Source of the DNA: Clostridium fungisolvens
Lineage (GTDB): Bacteria; Bacillota; Clostridia; Clostridiales; Clostridiaceae
Length of the DNA: 64,000 bases
NCBI RefSeq assembly: GCF_014193895.1
Contig: NZ_BLZR01000001.1
Location: 4,154,001-4,218,000, forward strand
Direction: 5' to 3'
This document shows, in pieces, positions 31,940-40,997 of this stretch. Within the stretch, counting starts at the first letter, position 1; every line of letters starts with the position of its first letter. Position numbers and translations under genes: made by a program. The notes below the pieces were generated by a model, which was not told the DNA's origin, did no database searches, and worked only from the letters and a program-made list of their open reading frames with translations.

Positions 31940-34903
31940 TTAAGAATTATATTTTTTTAGTAGTTCTAGTGCTTGCTCTTCAGGTACTGGCTTGGATATG
32001 TAATAACCTTGTACAATATCACATTTATTATTCACTAGGTAATTATATTGTTCTTCCGTTTCCACTCCTTCGGCAACTACATTTAATCCCATTTGATGCG
32101 CAAGCTGTATTATTACACCTACTATACTTTCATTTGTTTTACTTGCATCATCAGAACATAATTCATCTATAAATACCTTATCTATCTTTAAAGTATCAAA
32201 AGGCATATCTTTTAAATAAGTTAAGGACGAATATCCCTTACCAAAATCATCTAAGGATATTTTTATTGATTTTTCTTTAAGCTTATTTAACTTAGTTATG
32301 TTTTTGTCTATAGATTCCATAAGTATAGATTCTGTAATTTCTAAATTAATAAATTGCGAATCAACTCTCGATTTAGCGATAATACCTTCTACCATGTTTA
32401 AGAAATCATCTTGTAGAAGTTGAACCACTGATACGTTTAATGATATATTGATATCCTTATACCCCAGGTTATGAATTTTTGTTATAAACTCACAGGACTT
32501 TTCTAATACCCATCTACCAATTTGTATGATTATGCCTGTTTTTTCAGCTAATGTTATGAATCTAAATGGAGAAACAAATCCTAAAGTTTCACTGTTCCAT
32601 CTTATCAGAGCTTCAAAGCCTTCTATTCGTGAATCCTTTAACGATATTTTAGGTTGAAAATGAAGTACAAATTCATCTTTATTTAGCGCTAATCTCAATT
32701 GATTTTCCATTATAAGCATTTCAAGAATATTATCATTCATCCATTTTTCAAAGAAGGTGAAGGTTCTTTTACCTGCTTCTTTTGACTTATACATTGCTGT
32801 ATCCGCATTTTTCAAAAGCTCCTCAAAATCTTGTCCATCTTTCGGATACATTGCAGCTCCAAAGCTTGCTGACGTTATTACATTGACGCCATTTACTGAT
32901 ATATTATTACCTAACTTTTTCGATAAGTCATCTATATAAGAATTTATAAATTCTTTATCTACAGCATTAGGTAATAGAATCAAAAATTCGTCTCCTCCAT
33001 GCCTCGAAACTATACCCTTATCTCCAGTTGCTGACTTGATTCTTTTCGAAACTTGTATTAACAAATCATCTCCTATGGTATGACCAAAAGAATCATTGAT
33101 ATTTTTAAAGTTATCTAAGTCCATAAATATTACAGCTATATTTCTCTCATTATCTTCTTTTATAAGCTCACCAAATTGTCTTGATATTTCTATTCTATTA
33201 GGTAATCCAGTTAGAGAATCAAAGAAAGCTAATCTTTTAATCTGATCCTCTTGGAGCTTTTTCTCATGAATATCAGAATGTGAACCAACAATCTTAACTG
33301 GCTTGCCGTACTTATCCTTCATCGACTTACCGATAGCACGAATCCATTTATATTTACCATCCTTTTTCATTATCCTGAAATCATATGAAAAACTGTCTCT
33401 TATACCTTCACTTACTTCCAAGATAAGATTTCTAGCTGTATGTCTTTCATCAGGATGCACTATCTTATACCATTCATCCATATCTTTAAGTTCTTCGCTT
33501 GATAAATCAAAAATCTCATACCATCTATCTGAAAAATATCTTTCTCCAGTTGTTAAATTAATCTCCCATAATCCATCGTTAGCTGTTTCAAATACTAACT
33601 TGTACATCTCCTCATTTTTTTGGATAGTATCTCTATTTTCCTCTAACTTTATATACTGATATCTAAGTTCCTCATCTGAAGCTGCTAATTCTTCATATAG
33701 TTCAGATAACTCATAATTATTTTTTCTCAGATTATCTTCAGCCTTTTTTCTTCTTAGTACATTTATTATTAATATTGTTACTAAGGCTGTTAGTACAAAT
33801 ATAATTGATATAACTCCCCATACTAGATGCTTATAAGTTTTATAAAAAGAAAATTCTTCATTTACTACAATACTACCTTTTGGTAATTGATCTTTTGAAA
33901 TATTAAACTTCTTCATTATATTATTATCATATACATTTGAAATAGCATTTCTATCCTCAAATATATTGGTAGAAGGTAAAGTTCCATTCATAATGCTGAT
34001 AGCAAGTTCCGCTGCACTTGATCCATGTTCTTCTCCGTCAAGTAAGCTACCACCAATAATTCCATGATTTAAATCCATTTTATAAATACCAAATATAGGT
34101 ACAGATAGTTTTCCACTTAAAAAGCTTGTTAATTCTTCATTTTGCACAGTTTTTCCTTCATTATCTCTTGCGTAGGTTGTGACAAGCACAATACTGTCCT
34201 TATCTATTACAGGAATATTCTTTTCTAAGTTATCTACTGATAAATCACTAACTCCCTGTACATCAATCTTAATATTTAGTTCATCTAATTCTTCTTTTAC
34301 TTCCTTAAAAGATGCTGTACCAGTTTCAGTATTATCATGGATCACATACATTTTTTTTGCCTTTGGATATATATGTATTGCAGATTTTACTGTATCGCTA
34401 ATATCATCTTCTTCAAATACTCCATAAACATTGCTGTATCCGTCTGTGATTCTTTTAGCAGTTTCATCAAATACCCCTGAAAAGACAATAGGTACATCTC
34501 CAAATATCTCCTGTGTATTTTTCACTGAAAAATCTAAGGCAGCATCATCAGTTGTCATCACTAAATCTATTTTTTTATCTTTATATCTAGATTTAATTAA
34601 TTCCTTAAACTTGTCCAAGTTTTCTTTATACGGACTATTCTTCCAATCTATATATTCAACATAGACCTTGTATTTTGGGTCAGCTTCTTTAAACTTTTTT
34701 AAAATCCCATTGGTTTCATCTATTGTCCATGTATAAGTACTATCATAGGAATTTATAAGTAAAATACTTTTTTCCTGCTGTTCTGCATTTGTTACTGGTG
34801 GATTTATAAAAGAAGCCAAAAACCCTAGAAGCATAAAACTTATAAAACTTATTATAAATATATTGAAAATTTTCTTTCTCTTAAAGTTTTTGTTATAAAA
34901 CAC
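31940..34903 (-). CDS. Sensor protein with ABC-substrate-binding, PAS, GGDEF and EAL domains
   Basis: 987 residues from the GTG at 34903, which has GGTGG seven bases upstream; an upstream in-frame GTG at 34939 lacks an SD. After a signal-anchor (IFIISFISFMLLGFLASFI), residues about 45-345 are an extracytoplasmic ABC-type substrate-binding domain (SILLINSYDSTYTWTIDETN). A second membrane span (about 358-380), a PAS domain, GGDEF (SRHGGDEFLILLP) and EAL (FEALIRWN) follow. Both GGDEF and EAL signatures look intact (ENITESIL-like LEITESIL, DDFGKGYSS, VVAEGVET), so it may make and break c-di-GMP in response to a ligand. The ligand is unknown. Monocistronic. Confidence 0.9.
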   Translation of the reverse strand: MFYNKNFKRKKIFNIFIISFISFMLLGFLASFINPPVTNAEQQEKSILLINSYDSTYTWTIDETNGILKKFKEADPKYKVYVEYIDWKNSPYKENLDKFKELIKSRYKDKKIDLVMTTDDAALDFSVKNTQEIFGDVPIVFSGVFDETAKRITDGYSNVYGVFEEDDISDTVKSAIHIYPKAKKMYVIHDNTETGTASFKEVKEELDELNIKIDVQGVSDLSVDNLEKNIPVIDKDSIVLVTTYARDNEGKTVQNEELTSFLSGKLSVPIFGIYKMDLNHGIIGGSLLDGEEHGSSAAELAISIMNGTLPSTNIFEDRNAISNVYDNNIMKKFNISKDQLPKGSIVVNEEFSFYKTYKHLVWGVISIIFVLTALVTILIINVLRRKKAEDNLRKNNYELSELYEELAASDEELRYQYIKLEENRDTIQKNEEMYKLVFETANDGLWEINLTTGERYFSDRWYEIFDLSSEELKDMDEWYKIVHPDERHTARNLILEVSEGIRDSFSYDFRIMKKDGKYKWIRAIGKSMKDKYGKPVKIVGSHSDIHEKKLQEDQIKRLAFFDSLTGLPNRIEISRQFGELIKEDNERNIAVIFMDLDNFKNINDSFGHTIGDDLLIQVSKRIKSATGDKGIVSRHGGDEFLILLPNAVDKEFINSYIDDLSKKLGNNISVNGVNVITSASFGAAMYPKDGQDFEELLKNADTAMYKSKEAGKRTFTFFEKWMNDNILEMLIMENQLRLALNKDEFVLHFQPKISLKDSRIEGFEALIRWNSETLGFVSPFRFITLAEKTGIIIQIGRWVLEKSCEFITKIHNLGYKDINISLNVSVVQLLQDDFLNMVEGIIAKSRVDSQFINLEITESILMESIDKNITKLNKLKEKSIKISLDDFGKGYSSLTYLKDMPFDTLKIDKVFIDELCSDDASKTNESIVGVIIQLAHQMGLNVVAEGVETEEQYNYLVNNKCDIVQGYYISKPVPEEQALELLKKYNS

Positions 34904-34939
34904 TCCTACTCCACCTTCTTTCTTTGCAGACAAATTCAC

Positions 34940-35255
34940 TTATTTTTTGACATTAATTTCATATTATTTATAAATATTATAATCTATATGAAAAATAATG
35001 TCTATTAACATTAATTATTTTTTAATTACTTTAATCTATTTATTAAACTAGCCTTTATAATCTTATCTTTTTATGTATGGATGTACCACTTCGTAATAAA
35101 ATTTGTATTTTTAAATTCTCTCACCAGAAGCCATGAGAGTTTTAAAAATAGATTTCGGATTGAAGTAGTTCACCTATTAACATTATCGTACGAAAAATAT
35201 TTTTCTACCCTGTTAAAATATTCATATAATGTTAATGGGGAAAGTATTAAAGCTT
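34940..35255. other. Intergenic region with palindromic repeat family 2
   Basis: 35077-35175 is a full family 2 copy. The remaining bases are AT-rich with no ORF that looks coding. Confidence 0.45.
35077..35175. repeat. Palindromic repeat family 2
   Basis: It begins GGATGTACCACTTCGTAATA. It contains AATTCTCTCACCAGAAGCCA and GAGAGTTTTAAAAATAGATT, and ends GGATTGAAGTAGTTCACC, so the right terminus is diverged. Confidence 0.75.
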
Positions 35256-35300
35256 TTCAGGCCTTTTTTCAGTGATTAATCACTACAAAAAAGACCTGAA
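35256..35300 (-). terminator. Long hairpin downstream of the YyaL-like gene
   Basis: TTCAGGCCTTTTTTCAGTGA pairs with its complement, TCACTACAAAAAAGACCTGAA minus small mismatches; the apex is TGATTAATCA. It is about 65 bases past the stop and likely terminates minus-strand transcription. Confidence 0.55.
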
Positions 35301-35366
35301 ATATTGCTATAGTATTTTAAATATAAATATCATTTATCTAACCTAAATTGAAATAAAAGCTCCTTA

Positions 35367-37463
35367 TTATATTTTACCAATCATACTTATTGCTTCACTT
35401 AAGCTTGTTACTGGCTCATTACAAGTAAAATTCCTACATATGTATATTGTTGTTTTGCCATCCACTCTGTCTTGGTATCTTGTATAATCTGCTATTTCAT
35501 GAATCATAGGATTAGATTCATTAGCATTCTTTGCAATTATTACTGAAGCAGGTGTACACACTGACCTAATATTACTTATATAATTTTTAAACTCATCTGA
35601 GTTAATATCACCTACTACAACTATTTCTTCGCTTTTACTAAGAGATAAAAGTATTCCTGACACCATTTGAGTATAAGCTATTGGACTTTCTTCTATAATG
35701 TCAGAAAATGCTTTTTGAAGCTTCTCTGCATATCCTTCATACTTTGTTTCACCAGTTATCCTACTAAGTCTAAAAAGATTGGTGAAGGAAATAGAATTTC
35801 CAGAAGGTATGGCTCCATCATATATTTCCTTTATCCTAGTAAGTACTTCCTCTTCATTTGATGAGGTGAAATAAAAACCACCTTCATCATCCCAAAAATT
35901 CTTTATTTGTTCATTCATTAGGTCAATTGCTTTCTTAAGATATCTATCATTAAAAGTAGCTTCATAAAGCTCTATCAGCCCAAATATCATAAAACTATAA
36001 TCATCAACATTGCCTGATATATTCCATTGGCCTTTACAATATCTATGAAATAAACTTCCGTTGTCTTCTATGCTACCAATAAAGAAATCAGCACATTTTG
36101 AAGCAGCTTTAGCTAAATCCTCCCTATTGAATATCGCTGCAGCTCTACTTAAGGCCCCTATAATAAGACCATTCCAGTCCGTCAATATCTTATCATCCAT
36201 ATGAGGATGTACTCTTTGCTCTCTTTTCTTAAATAAAGTTTTTCTTATTTTATCTAAAGTACTATTTAAGTTATCATCATACTTATCTTCACTAACTTCG
36301 CTTAATTTTTCTTTAAGGTGAAGTATGTTATAGCCAGTAAATCTTCTAGTTGCCTCATCCTTAAAATTCCCACTTTCCTTTAAATTATATACTCTACTTA
36401 AAAGCTCAAGTTCTTGATCATCTAATATATCTCTTAATTCTTTTATAGACCATACATAAAACTTACCTTCTTCTCCTTCACTATCTGCATCTTCTGCAGA
36501 ATAAAACGCTCCTTCTTTTGACAATAATACTCTATTACAGTATTCTAGTATACTCTCTGCAATCTCCTTAAAATAAGTATTCTTTGTGATGTTATAACAC
36601 TCTGTATATGCTAAAGTAAGCATAGCTTGATCATAAAGCATTTTTTCAAAATGAGGAAGCAGCCATTTTTCATCAGTGGAATATCTATGAAATCCATAAC
36701 CTATATGATCATAGATTCCCCCCATACTCATACTATCTAGAGTTTTAACAACTATATCTAATGCCTTTTGTTCCTTATTTATACGATAATAATTCATTAA
36801 GAATAATAGATTGTGAGGTGTTGGAAACTTAGGAGAGTTACCAAATCCTCCATTCTTACTATCATAGCTATTACTAAGCTGTTTAAAGCAAAGATCAATA
36901 ACTTCTTTACCTAATAAATCCCCAGGAGAATTTTTTGTAGCCTCTTTAACTCTTTGTGATATATGTTCTGCTGAATCAAAAAGTCTATCTTTCTCTTGAC
37001 TCCAGAGTTCCTTAGTTTTATTTGTAAGTTCAATCATTCCTATTCTTCCGTACTTACTAGTCTTTGGTATATATGTACCTGCAAAGAATGGTTTCTTATC
37101 TGGGGTCATTATTACAGTTAAAGGCCAACCTCCACTTCCTGTGAGCATCTGACATACAGTCATATAAATATTATCTATATCAGGCCTCTCTTCTCTATCT
37201 ACCTTTATCGAAATAAAAGTATCATTCATAAGTTTTGCTACTTCTTCATCCTCAAAACTTTCATGAGCCATAACATGACACCAATGACAAGTTGAATAAC
37301 CTATACTTAAGAATATAGGTTTATCTTCTAATCTTGCCTTTTCAAAGGCTTCTTCATTCCACGGATACCAGTTTACTGGATTATAGGCATGCTGCAAAAG
37401 ATAAGGACTTTTTTCATCTACTAGCTTATTAGTTCTTATACCCGTTAATGTACCATTATACAT
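35367..37463 (-). CDS. Thioredoxin-domain / six-hairpin protein (YyaL/SSP411 family, DUF255)
   Basis: 698 residues. The N-terminal thioredoxin-like domain (about 12-170) has the family hallmark NPVNWYPW and CHWC (Cys59, Cys62), then HVMAHESFED. The remainder resembles an (alpha/alpha)6 six-hairpin glycosidase-like barrel (YDHIGYGFHRYSTDEKWLLP; MDDKILTDWNGLIIGALSRA; PSGNSIS). The family is widespread from bacteria to humans (spermatogenesis-associated protein 20) and its biochemical role is not settled. The length is standard. The ATG has AAGGTG upstream. It appears monocistronic. Confidence 0.9.
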   Translation of the reverse strand: MYNGTLTGIRTNKLVDEKSPYLLQHAYNPVNWYPWNEEAFEKARLEDKPIFLSIGYSTCHWCHVMAHESFEDEEVAKLMNDTFISIKVDREERPDIDNIYMTVCQMLTGSGGWPLTVIMTPDKKPFFAGTYIPKTSKYGRIGMIELTNKTKELWSQEKDRLFDSAEHISQRVKEATKNSPGDLLGKEVIDLCFKQLSNSYDSKNGGFGNSPKFPTPHNLLFLMNYYRINKEQKALDIVVKTLDSMSMGGIYDHIGYGFHRYSTDEKWLLPHFEKMLYDQAMLTLAYTECYNITKNTYFKEIAESILEYCNRVLLSKEGAFYSAEDADSEGEEGKFYVWSIKELRDILDDQELELLSRVYNLKESGNFKDEATRRFTGYNILHLKEKLSEVSEDKYDDNLNSTLDKIRKTLFKKREQRVHPHMDDKILTDWNGLIIGALSRAAAIFNREDLAKAASKCADFFIGSIEDNGSLFHRYCKGQWNISGNVDDYSFMIFGLIELYEATFNDRYLKKAIDLMNEQIKNFWDDEGGFYFTSSNEEEVLTRIKEIYDGAIPSGNSISFTNLFRLSRITGETKYEGYAEKLQKAFSDIIEESPIAYTQMVSGILLSLSKSEEIVVVGDINSDEFKNYISNIRSVCTPASVIIAKNANESNPMIHEIADYTRYQDRVDGKTTIYICRNFTCNEPVTSLSEAISMIGKI

Positions 37464-37538
37464 TTAATCACCTTATTTCATTATTTATTTTGGCTATATT
37501 TAAGAATTTTATTTAAAATCATTAAAGCATTAAAATAT

Positions 37539-37620
37539 CTAGGTTTAGTTAGCTTGAAAATCATATACATTTCTGTGCAATAAAAAGCCATCAGATATTA
37601 CTTGATAGCTTTAATTGTTC
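37539..37620. repeat. CTAGGTTTAGTTA-plus-hairpin unit downstream of spoVAE
   Basis: It starts CTAGGTTTAGTTAGCTTGAA and ends in a hairpin (AGCCATCAGATA with TACTTGATAGCT). It shares start word and stem sequence with 10959-11040. It may terminate the spoVA operon on the minus strand. Confidence 0.5.
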
Positions 37621-37652
37621 TATACCAACTTATTTTCGCTTCATTTTAATAA

Positions 37653-38003
37653 CTACCCCTTTGGCTTAAATATAATGGCTGCCATAAACCCAAAAATTAT
37701 TGCAGCAGAGATACCTGAGCTTGTGATCTCAAAGATACCAGTAAGAACTCCAATTATCCCAGTTGTTTCAGCTTCCATTAAAGCACCTTTTACAAGTGAA
37801 TTTCCAAAACTGCTTATAGGTGTTGAAGCGCCAGCTCCTGCAAATTTAACCAGAGGATCATACCATCCTAATCCACCTAATATAGTGCCTGTTACAACTA
37901 AAGTACTCATAGTATGAGCAGGTGTTAGCTTAAATACATCCATCATTATTTGACCAATGACGCAAATAAGTCCACCAATTATAAAAGCCCAAAAAAAAGT
38001 CAT
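37653..38003 (-). CDS. spoVAE: Stage V sporulation protein AE
   Basis: A membrane protein of the SpoVA channel that moves Ca-dipicolinic acid into the forespore during sporulation and out at germination. From the ATG at 38003 it is 116 residues, the usual SpoVAE length; GAGGG lies five bases upstream. An ATG at 38006 is adjacent, and the longer frame to 38054 would overlap spoVAD without an SD. Hydrophobic spans and the family segment FAGAGASTPISSFGNSLVKG are visible. Third gene of spoVAC-spoVAD-spoVAE, the short clostridial form of the operon. Confidence 0.93.
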   Translation of the reverse strand: MTFFWAFIIGGLICVIGQIMMDVFKLTPAHTMSTLVVTGTILGGLGWYDPLVKFAGAGASTPISSFGNSLVKGALMEAETTGIIGVLTGIFEITSSGISAAIIFGFMAAIIFKPKG

Positions 38004-38025
38004 CATATCCCTCAAACTCTCCCTT

Positions 38026-39027
38026 CTACATCTCAATAGATACTGCATGAGCAATGCACGGAATACTCTCTTTTTGTTGATAAGATAAAGGGGATAACAA
38101 TGCTCCTGTAGCTATAACTAGTATTCTTTTTAACTCACCTTTTTTCATACGTTTAATTAAATGACCATAGGTAACAGTAGCGGTACATCCACACCCACTT
38201 GCCCCAGCCATAACTGGTTGGTCATCTTTATAAATCATAAGTCCACAGTCTGTAAATCTATCACTTGGCATTTCCATGCCATGTTTCTTTAATAGATCTG
38301 CAGCAATTTGATGCCCCACTTTTCCTAAATCACCTGTAGCTATTAAATCGTAGTATGATGGGTCTATATCTAAATTTTTAAAATGTTTTTCAATAGTATC
38401 TACAGCTGCTGGAGCCATAGCAGCTCCCATGTTATATGGGTCAGAAATTCCCATATCAACTATTTTTCCGATTGTTGCAGAAGTTACCCTTGGCCCATCA
38501 CCTTGTGCAGCCACAAGTGCAGTTCCAGCTCCTGTTACGGTCCATTGAGCAGTAGGAGGCTTTTGAGCACCATATTCTGTTGGATACCTAAACTGTTTCT
38601 CAACCGCTACATTATGGCTTGATGCTCCAGTTAATACAAACTCAGCCGCCTTGCTATCAACCAGCAAAGATGCCAATGCTAGCCCTTCCATAGAACTTGA
38701 ACACGCCCCAAATACACCTAGAAATGGGATTTCCAGTGATCTCGCAGTAAAACTACTAGATATAATTTGATTCATTAAATCTCCACTTATAAAAAATTGT
38801 ATATCCTCTTTTTCCATATTTACCTTACTCATTGTAGTATTACAGGATTGCTCTAATAATTTCTTCTCTGCTTTCTCTACACTTTCTTCTCCTACCCATA
38901 TATCATCATGAGTAAAATCAAAATCTTCTGCTAATGCTCCCTTTCCTTCAAATGGACCTCCTATGGCAGAAGATGAGATTATTACTGGTTTTGATTCAAA
39001 AATCCAAGTTTCTCTTCCCTTAAGCAT
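38026..39027 (-). CDS. spoVAD: Stage V sporulation protein AD
   Basis: 333 residues with a thiolase-like fold (SSAIGGPFEGKGALAEDFDF; FGACSSSMEGLALASLL; GDLGKVGHQIAADLL; GASGCGCTATVTYGHL). SpoVAD binds dipicolinic acid directly and sits on the outer face of the spore inner membrane as part of the SpoVA channel. The ATG abuts the spoVAC stop and has AGGGGGC upstream, so translation is coupled. Length and motifs are standard. Confidence 0.96.
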   Translation of the reverse strand: MLKGRETWIFESKPVIISSSAIGGPFEGKGALAEDFDFTHDDIWVGEESVEKAEKKLLEQSCNTTMSKVNMEKEDIQFFISGDLMNQIISSSFTARSLEIPFLGVFGACSSSMEGLALASLLVDSKAAEFVLTGASSHNVAVEKQFRYPTEYGAQKPPTAQWTVTGAGTALVAAQGDGPRVTSATIGKIVDMGISDPYNMGAAMAPAAVDTIEKHFKNLDIDPSYYDLIATGDLGKVGHQIAADLLKKHGMEMPSDRFTDCGLMIYKDDQPVMAGASGCGCTATVTYGHLIKRMKKGELKRILVIATGALLSPLSYQQKESIPCIAHAVSIEM

Positions 39028-39501
39028 TTAAAAGCCCCCTAGCCACTTGATAGTCAACTTAATTATCGCAACAACAAACGCAGAAAATACTCCAAAAGCA
39101 ATTACTGAACCTGATAATTTAAACATGTTTCCTCCTACTCCAAGAACATAACCTTCACTCTTATGTTCTATAGACGCAGATGCAATAGTATTGGCGAATC
39201 CAGTTACTGGAACTGCAGTACCAGCTCCAGCCCATTGAGCGATATGGTCATATACTCCAAATCCCGTAAGCAAAACAGAAATAATTATAAGTACAGCAGA
39301 AGTAGGCCCTCCTGCAGTTTCTTGAGTAAACCCAAAAAATTTAATAAATATAACTTGAAGAAATTGACCTATTGTACATATAATTCCACCAACTAAAAAG
39401 GCCTTAAAACAATTTTTTATAACTGGACGCTTCGGCTCTCTAACCTTTGCAAATTCTTGATATTCCTTCTGGATATCCGTTAACGTTTTCTTTTTGCCCA
39501 T
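39028..39501 (-). CDS. spoVAC: Stage V sporulation protein AC
   Basis: 157-residue polytopic membrane protein. SpoVAC is thought to form the mechanosensitive pore of the dipicolinic acid channel. After a charged N-terminus (about 1-28) come four or five membrane spans (AFLVGGIICTIGQFLQVIFI; SAVLIIISVLLTGFGVYDHI), with the conserved WAGAGTAVPVTGFANTIASA. First gene of the operon, with GGTG as a modest SD. Expression should be forespore-specific (sigma-G), but the upstream match to that consensus is weak. Confidence 0.95.
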   Translation of the reverse strand: MGKKKTLTDIQKEYQEFAKVREPKRPVIKNCFKAFLVGGIICTIGQFLQVIFIKFFGFTQETAGGPTSAVLIIISVLLTGFGVYDHIAQWAGAGTAVPVTGFANTIASASIEHKSEGYVLGVGGNMFKLSGSVIAFGVFSAFVVAIIKLTIKWLGGF

Positions 39502-39699
39502 TTAACTAACACCTTCTAATCTACTAAATATAATTTCCCTTTTATAAATTAATCTTTCAATTTTCAGGATTAATTATGCAGTATACCTAAAACTTATTTG
39601 ATAGGCATTTTTTCTTTAATCATAATAAATCTTTTATTAAGTAAATTAAAAACATAACTAACGTCTTAACCTAAACTTTGCAAATTATCAAACTATACC

Positions 39700-39728
39700 T
39701 TGTGTGACGATGTATTATATTATATAAT
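39700..39728 (+). promoter_or_regulatory. Promoter of the padR-like gene
   Basis: TTGTGT (39700-39705), a 17-bp spacer, TATAAT (39723-39728). The sequence around the -10 (ATGTATTATATTATATAAT) is a loose inverted repeat that a PadR repressor could use. Confidence 0.5.
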
Positions 39729-39758
39729 GGTAAAAAATAACTTAAACAGGAGTTAATT

Positions 39759-40115
39759 ATGGATAAAGAACTTATGAGAGGAAGTATTGATATACTTCTG
39801 TTATCACTTATAGAAAAAGAAGACTTATACGGTTATGAAATTGCAAAAAAGTTAAAAGAGAAAAGTGATGAACTTTATAGTATGGGTGAAGGAACCTTAT
39901 ATCCTGCACTGCAAAGATTAGAAAAAAAGGAGCTTATTCATTCTTATTGGTTAAGTTCAGAAAATGGTGGAAGACGTAAATATTACAGCATTACAGATAA
40001 CGGCAGAAAAAAGTTGTCACAAAAACTTAGCGAGTGGGATTTACTAAATAAGCTGATTAATAATTGTAGGGAGGGATTTTCATGGAAGAGCTTGATAGAT
40101 ACATTAGTTCTATAG
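39759..40115 (+). CDS. PadR family transcriptional regulator
   Basis: 118 residues, winged helix: MRGSIDILLLSLIEKEDLYG, YEIAKKLKEKSDELYSMGEG, TLYPALQRLEKKELI and the wing GGRRKYYSITDNG are textbook PadR. These repressors commonly control membrane or transport genes beside them. The 3' end overlaps the next gene by 34 bases, so the two are translationally coupled, and the pair is probably self-regulated. The start ATG has CAGGAG before it. Confidence 0.92.
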   Translation: MDKELMRGSIDILLLSLIEKEDLYGYEIAKKLKEKSDELYSMGEGTLYPALQRLEKKELIHSYWLSSENGGRRKYYSITDNGRKKLSQKLSEWDLLNKLINNCREGFSWKSLIDTLVL

Positions 40116-40699
40116 TAGCAGATTTAAAGATAAGTAAAAAAAGAAAACTAGAACTAATATCAGAATTTAAAGACCATTTAGAGTTATTAAAACTTCAATA
40201 CATGTCTGAAGGATACTCAGAAGCTGAAGCTGTAAGAAAGTCTATAGATAGCTTTGGCGAAGTAAAACAACTGAAATTAAACATAATGAACTCTCTTTCA
40301 AATTATAGAAACAGAATAACTCTGCTGTTTGGACTATTACTAATTATATCACTTATCCTAATTGGCAACAAAATCCCTATGCCTGGAATAGATTTGGCTT
40401 TAAGTTCTAACTTATTGTCTACATCAGTGTTTTTTATGATGATCTTTATACCACTGGGGTATTGGGTACCAGTAATATTCTCAAAATCAAAGAAGAAGCT
40501 TGAGCTTTTATTACTTGCATTACCGTTGACTATAAATGTTATTATATTATTTAGCTTTTTTATGATGTCTTCAATAAGAATAAATTATATCATATCAATT
40601 TCTATAAGTAGCTTTTTAGGAGGCTTAATTGGATATATACTTCTAGTATCAGTTAATAAATTCTATATGATAAACATAAAACTTCTAACTCGTAACTAG
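40082..40699 (+). CDS. Membrane protein with N-terminal permease-prefix (DUF1700-like) domain
   Basis: 205 residues. Residues 1-65 are a soluble helical domain (RKLELISEFKDHLELLKLQY; EGYSEAEAVRKSIDSFGEVK) that often accompanies PadR regulators. Then come four to five hydrophobic spans from about 78 to 195. The function of such PadR-linked membrane proteins is unknown; some are encoded with ABC permeases, but none is here. The ATG follows GGGAGG. Confidence 0.75.
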   Translation: MEELDRYISSIVADLKISKKRKLELISEFKDHLELLKLQYMSEGYSEAEAVRKSIDSFGEVKQLKLNIMNSLSNYRNRITLLFGLLLIISLILIGNKIPMPGIDLALSSNLLSTSVFFMMIFIPLGYWVPVIFSKSKKKLELLLLALPLTINVIILFSFFMMSSIRINYIISISISSFLGGLIGYILLVSVNKFYMINIKLLTRN

Positions 40700-40733
40700 A
40701 CTTTTATGTTTGACACTTTTAAAGGTATTATAC

Positions 40734-40796
40734 TGAAATTAACGGGTTATTCATCCAACGCTTTAATGAACTTACGCAAAGAATTAATCTAACTTC
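40734..40796. repeat. Dispersed palindromic repeat family 1
   Basis: GAAATTAACGGGTTATTCAT, CCAACGCTTTAATGAACTTA, then CGCAAAGAATTAAT. This is the closest match to 31765-31830 and, inverted, to 1735-1787. Confidence 0.65.
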
Positions 40797-40871
40797 TCCT
40801 GTATAACCAATTAATTTTAACAATTTTCTTAAATAAAACCTTATCTTTTAATTTTATGAAATATATAAATT

Positions 40872-40920
40872 ATGAAAAGCACTTGAGTTTATATAATAAA
40901 TAAATTCAAGTGCTTTTCAT
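40872..40920. terminator. Bidirectional intrinsic terminator
   Basis: A perfect 15-bp stem, ATGAAAAGCACTTGA with TCAAGTGCTTTTCAT. It lies between the convergent padR-linked membrane gene and the Cys/Met PLP enzyme. Confidence 0.8.
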
Positions 40921-40997
40921 TATTCTGTACAATTTCTATATCCTAAGCATTCTAACTCAAAAAATCAGTAATCTACCAGATTATGAGTCAATCTCCT

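Noticed and set aside
39502..39600. Sigma-G promoter for spoVAC
   Set aside because: The best candidate (TGCATA, 18 bp, AAGATTA on the minus strand) matches the -10 at only four of seven positions. This is too weak to list as a feature.
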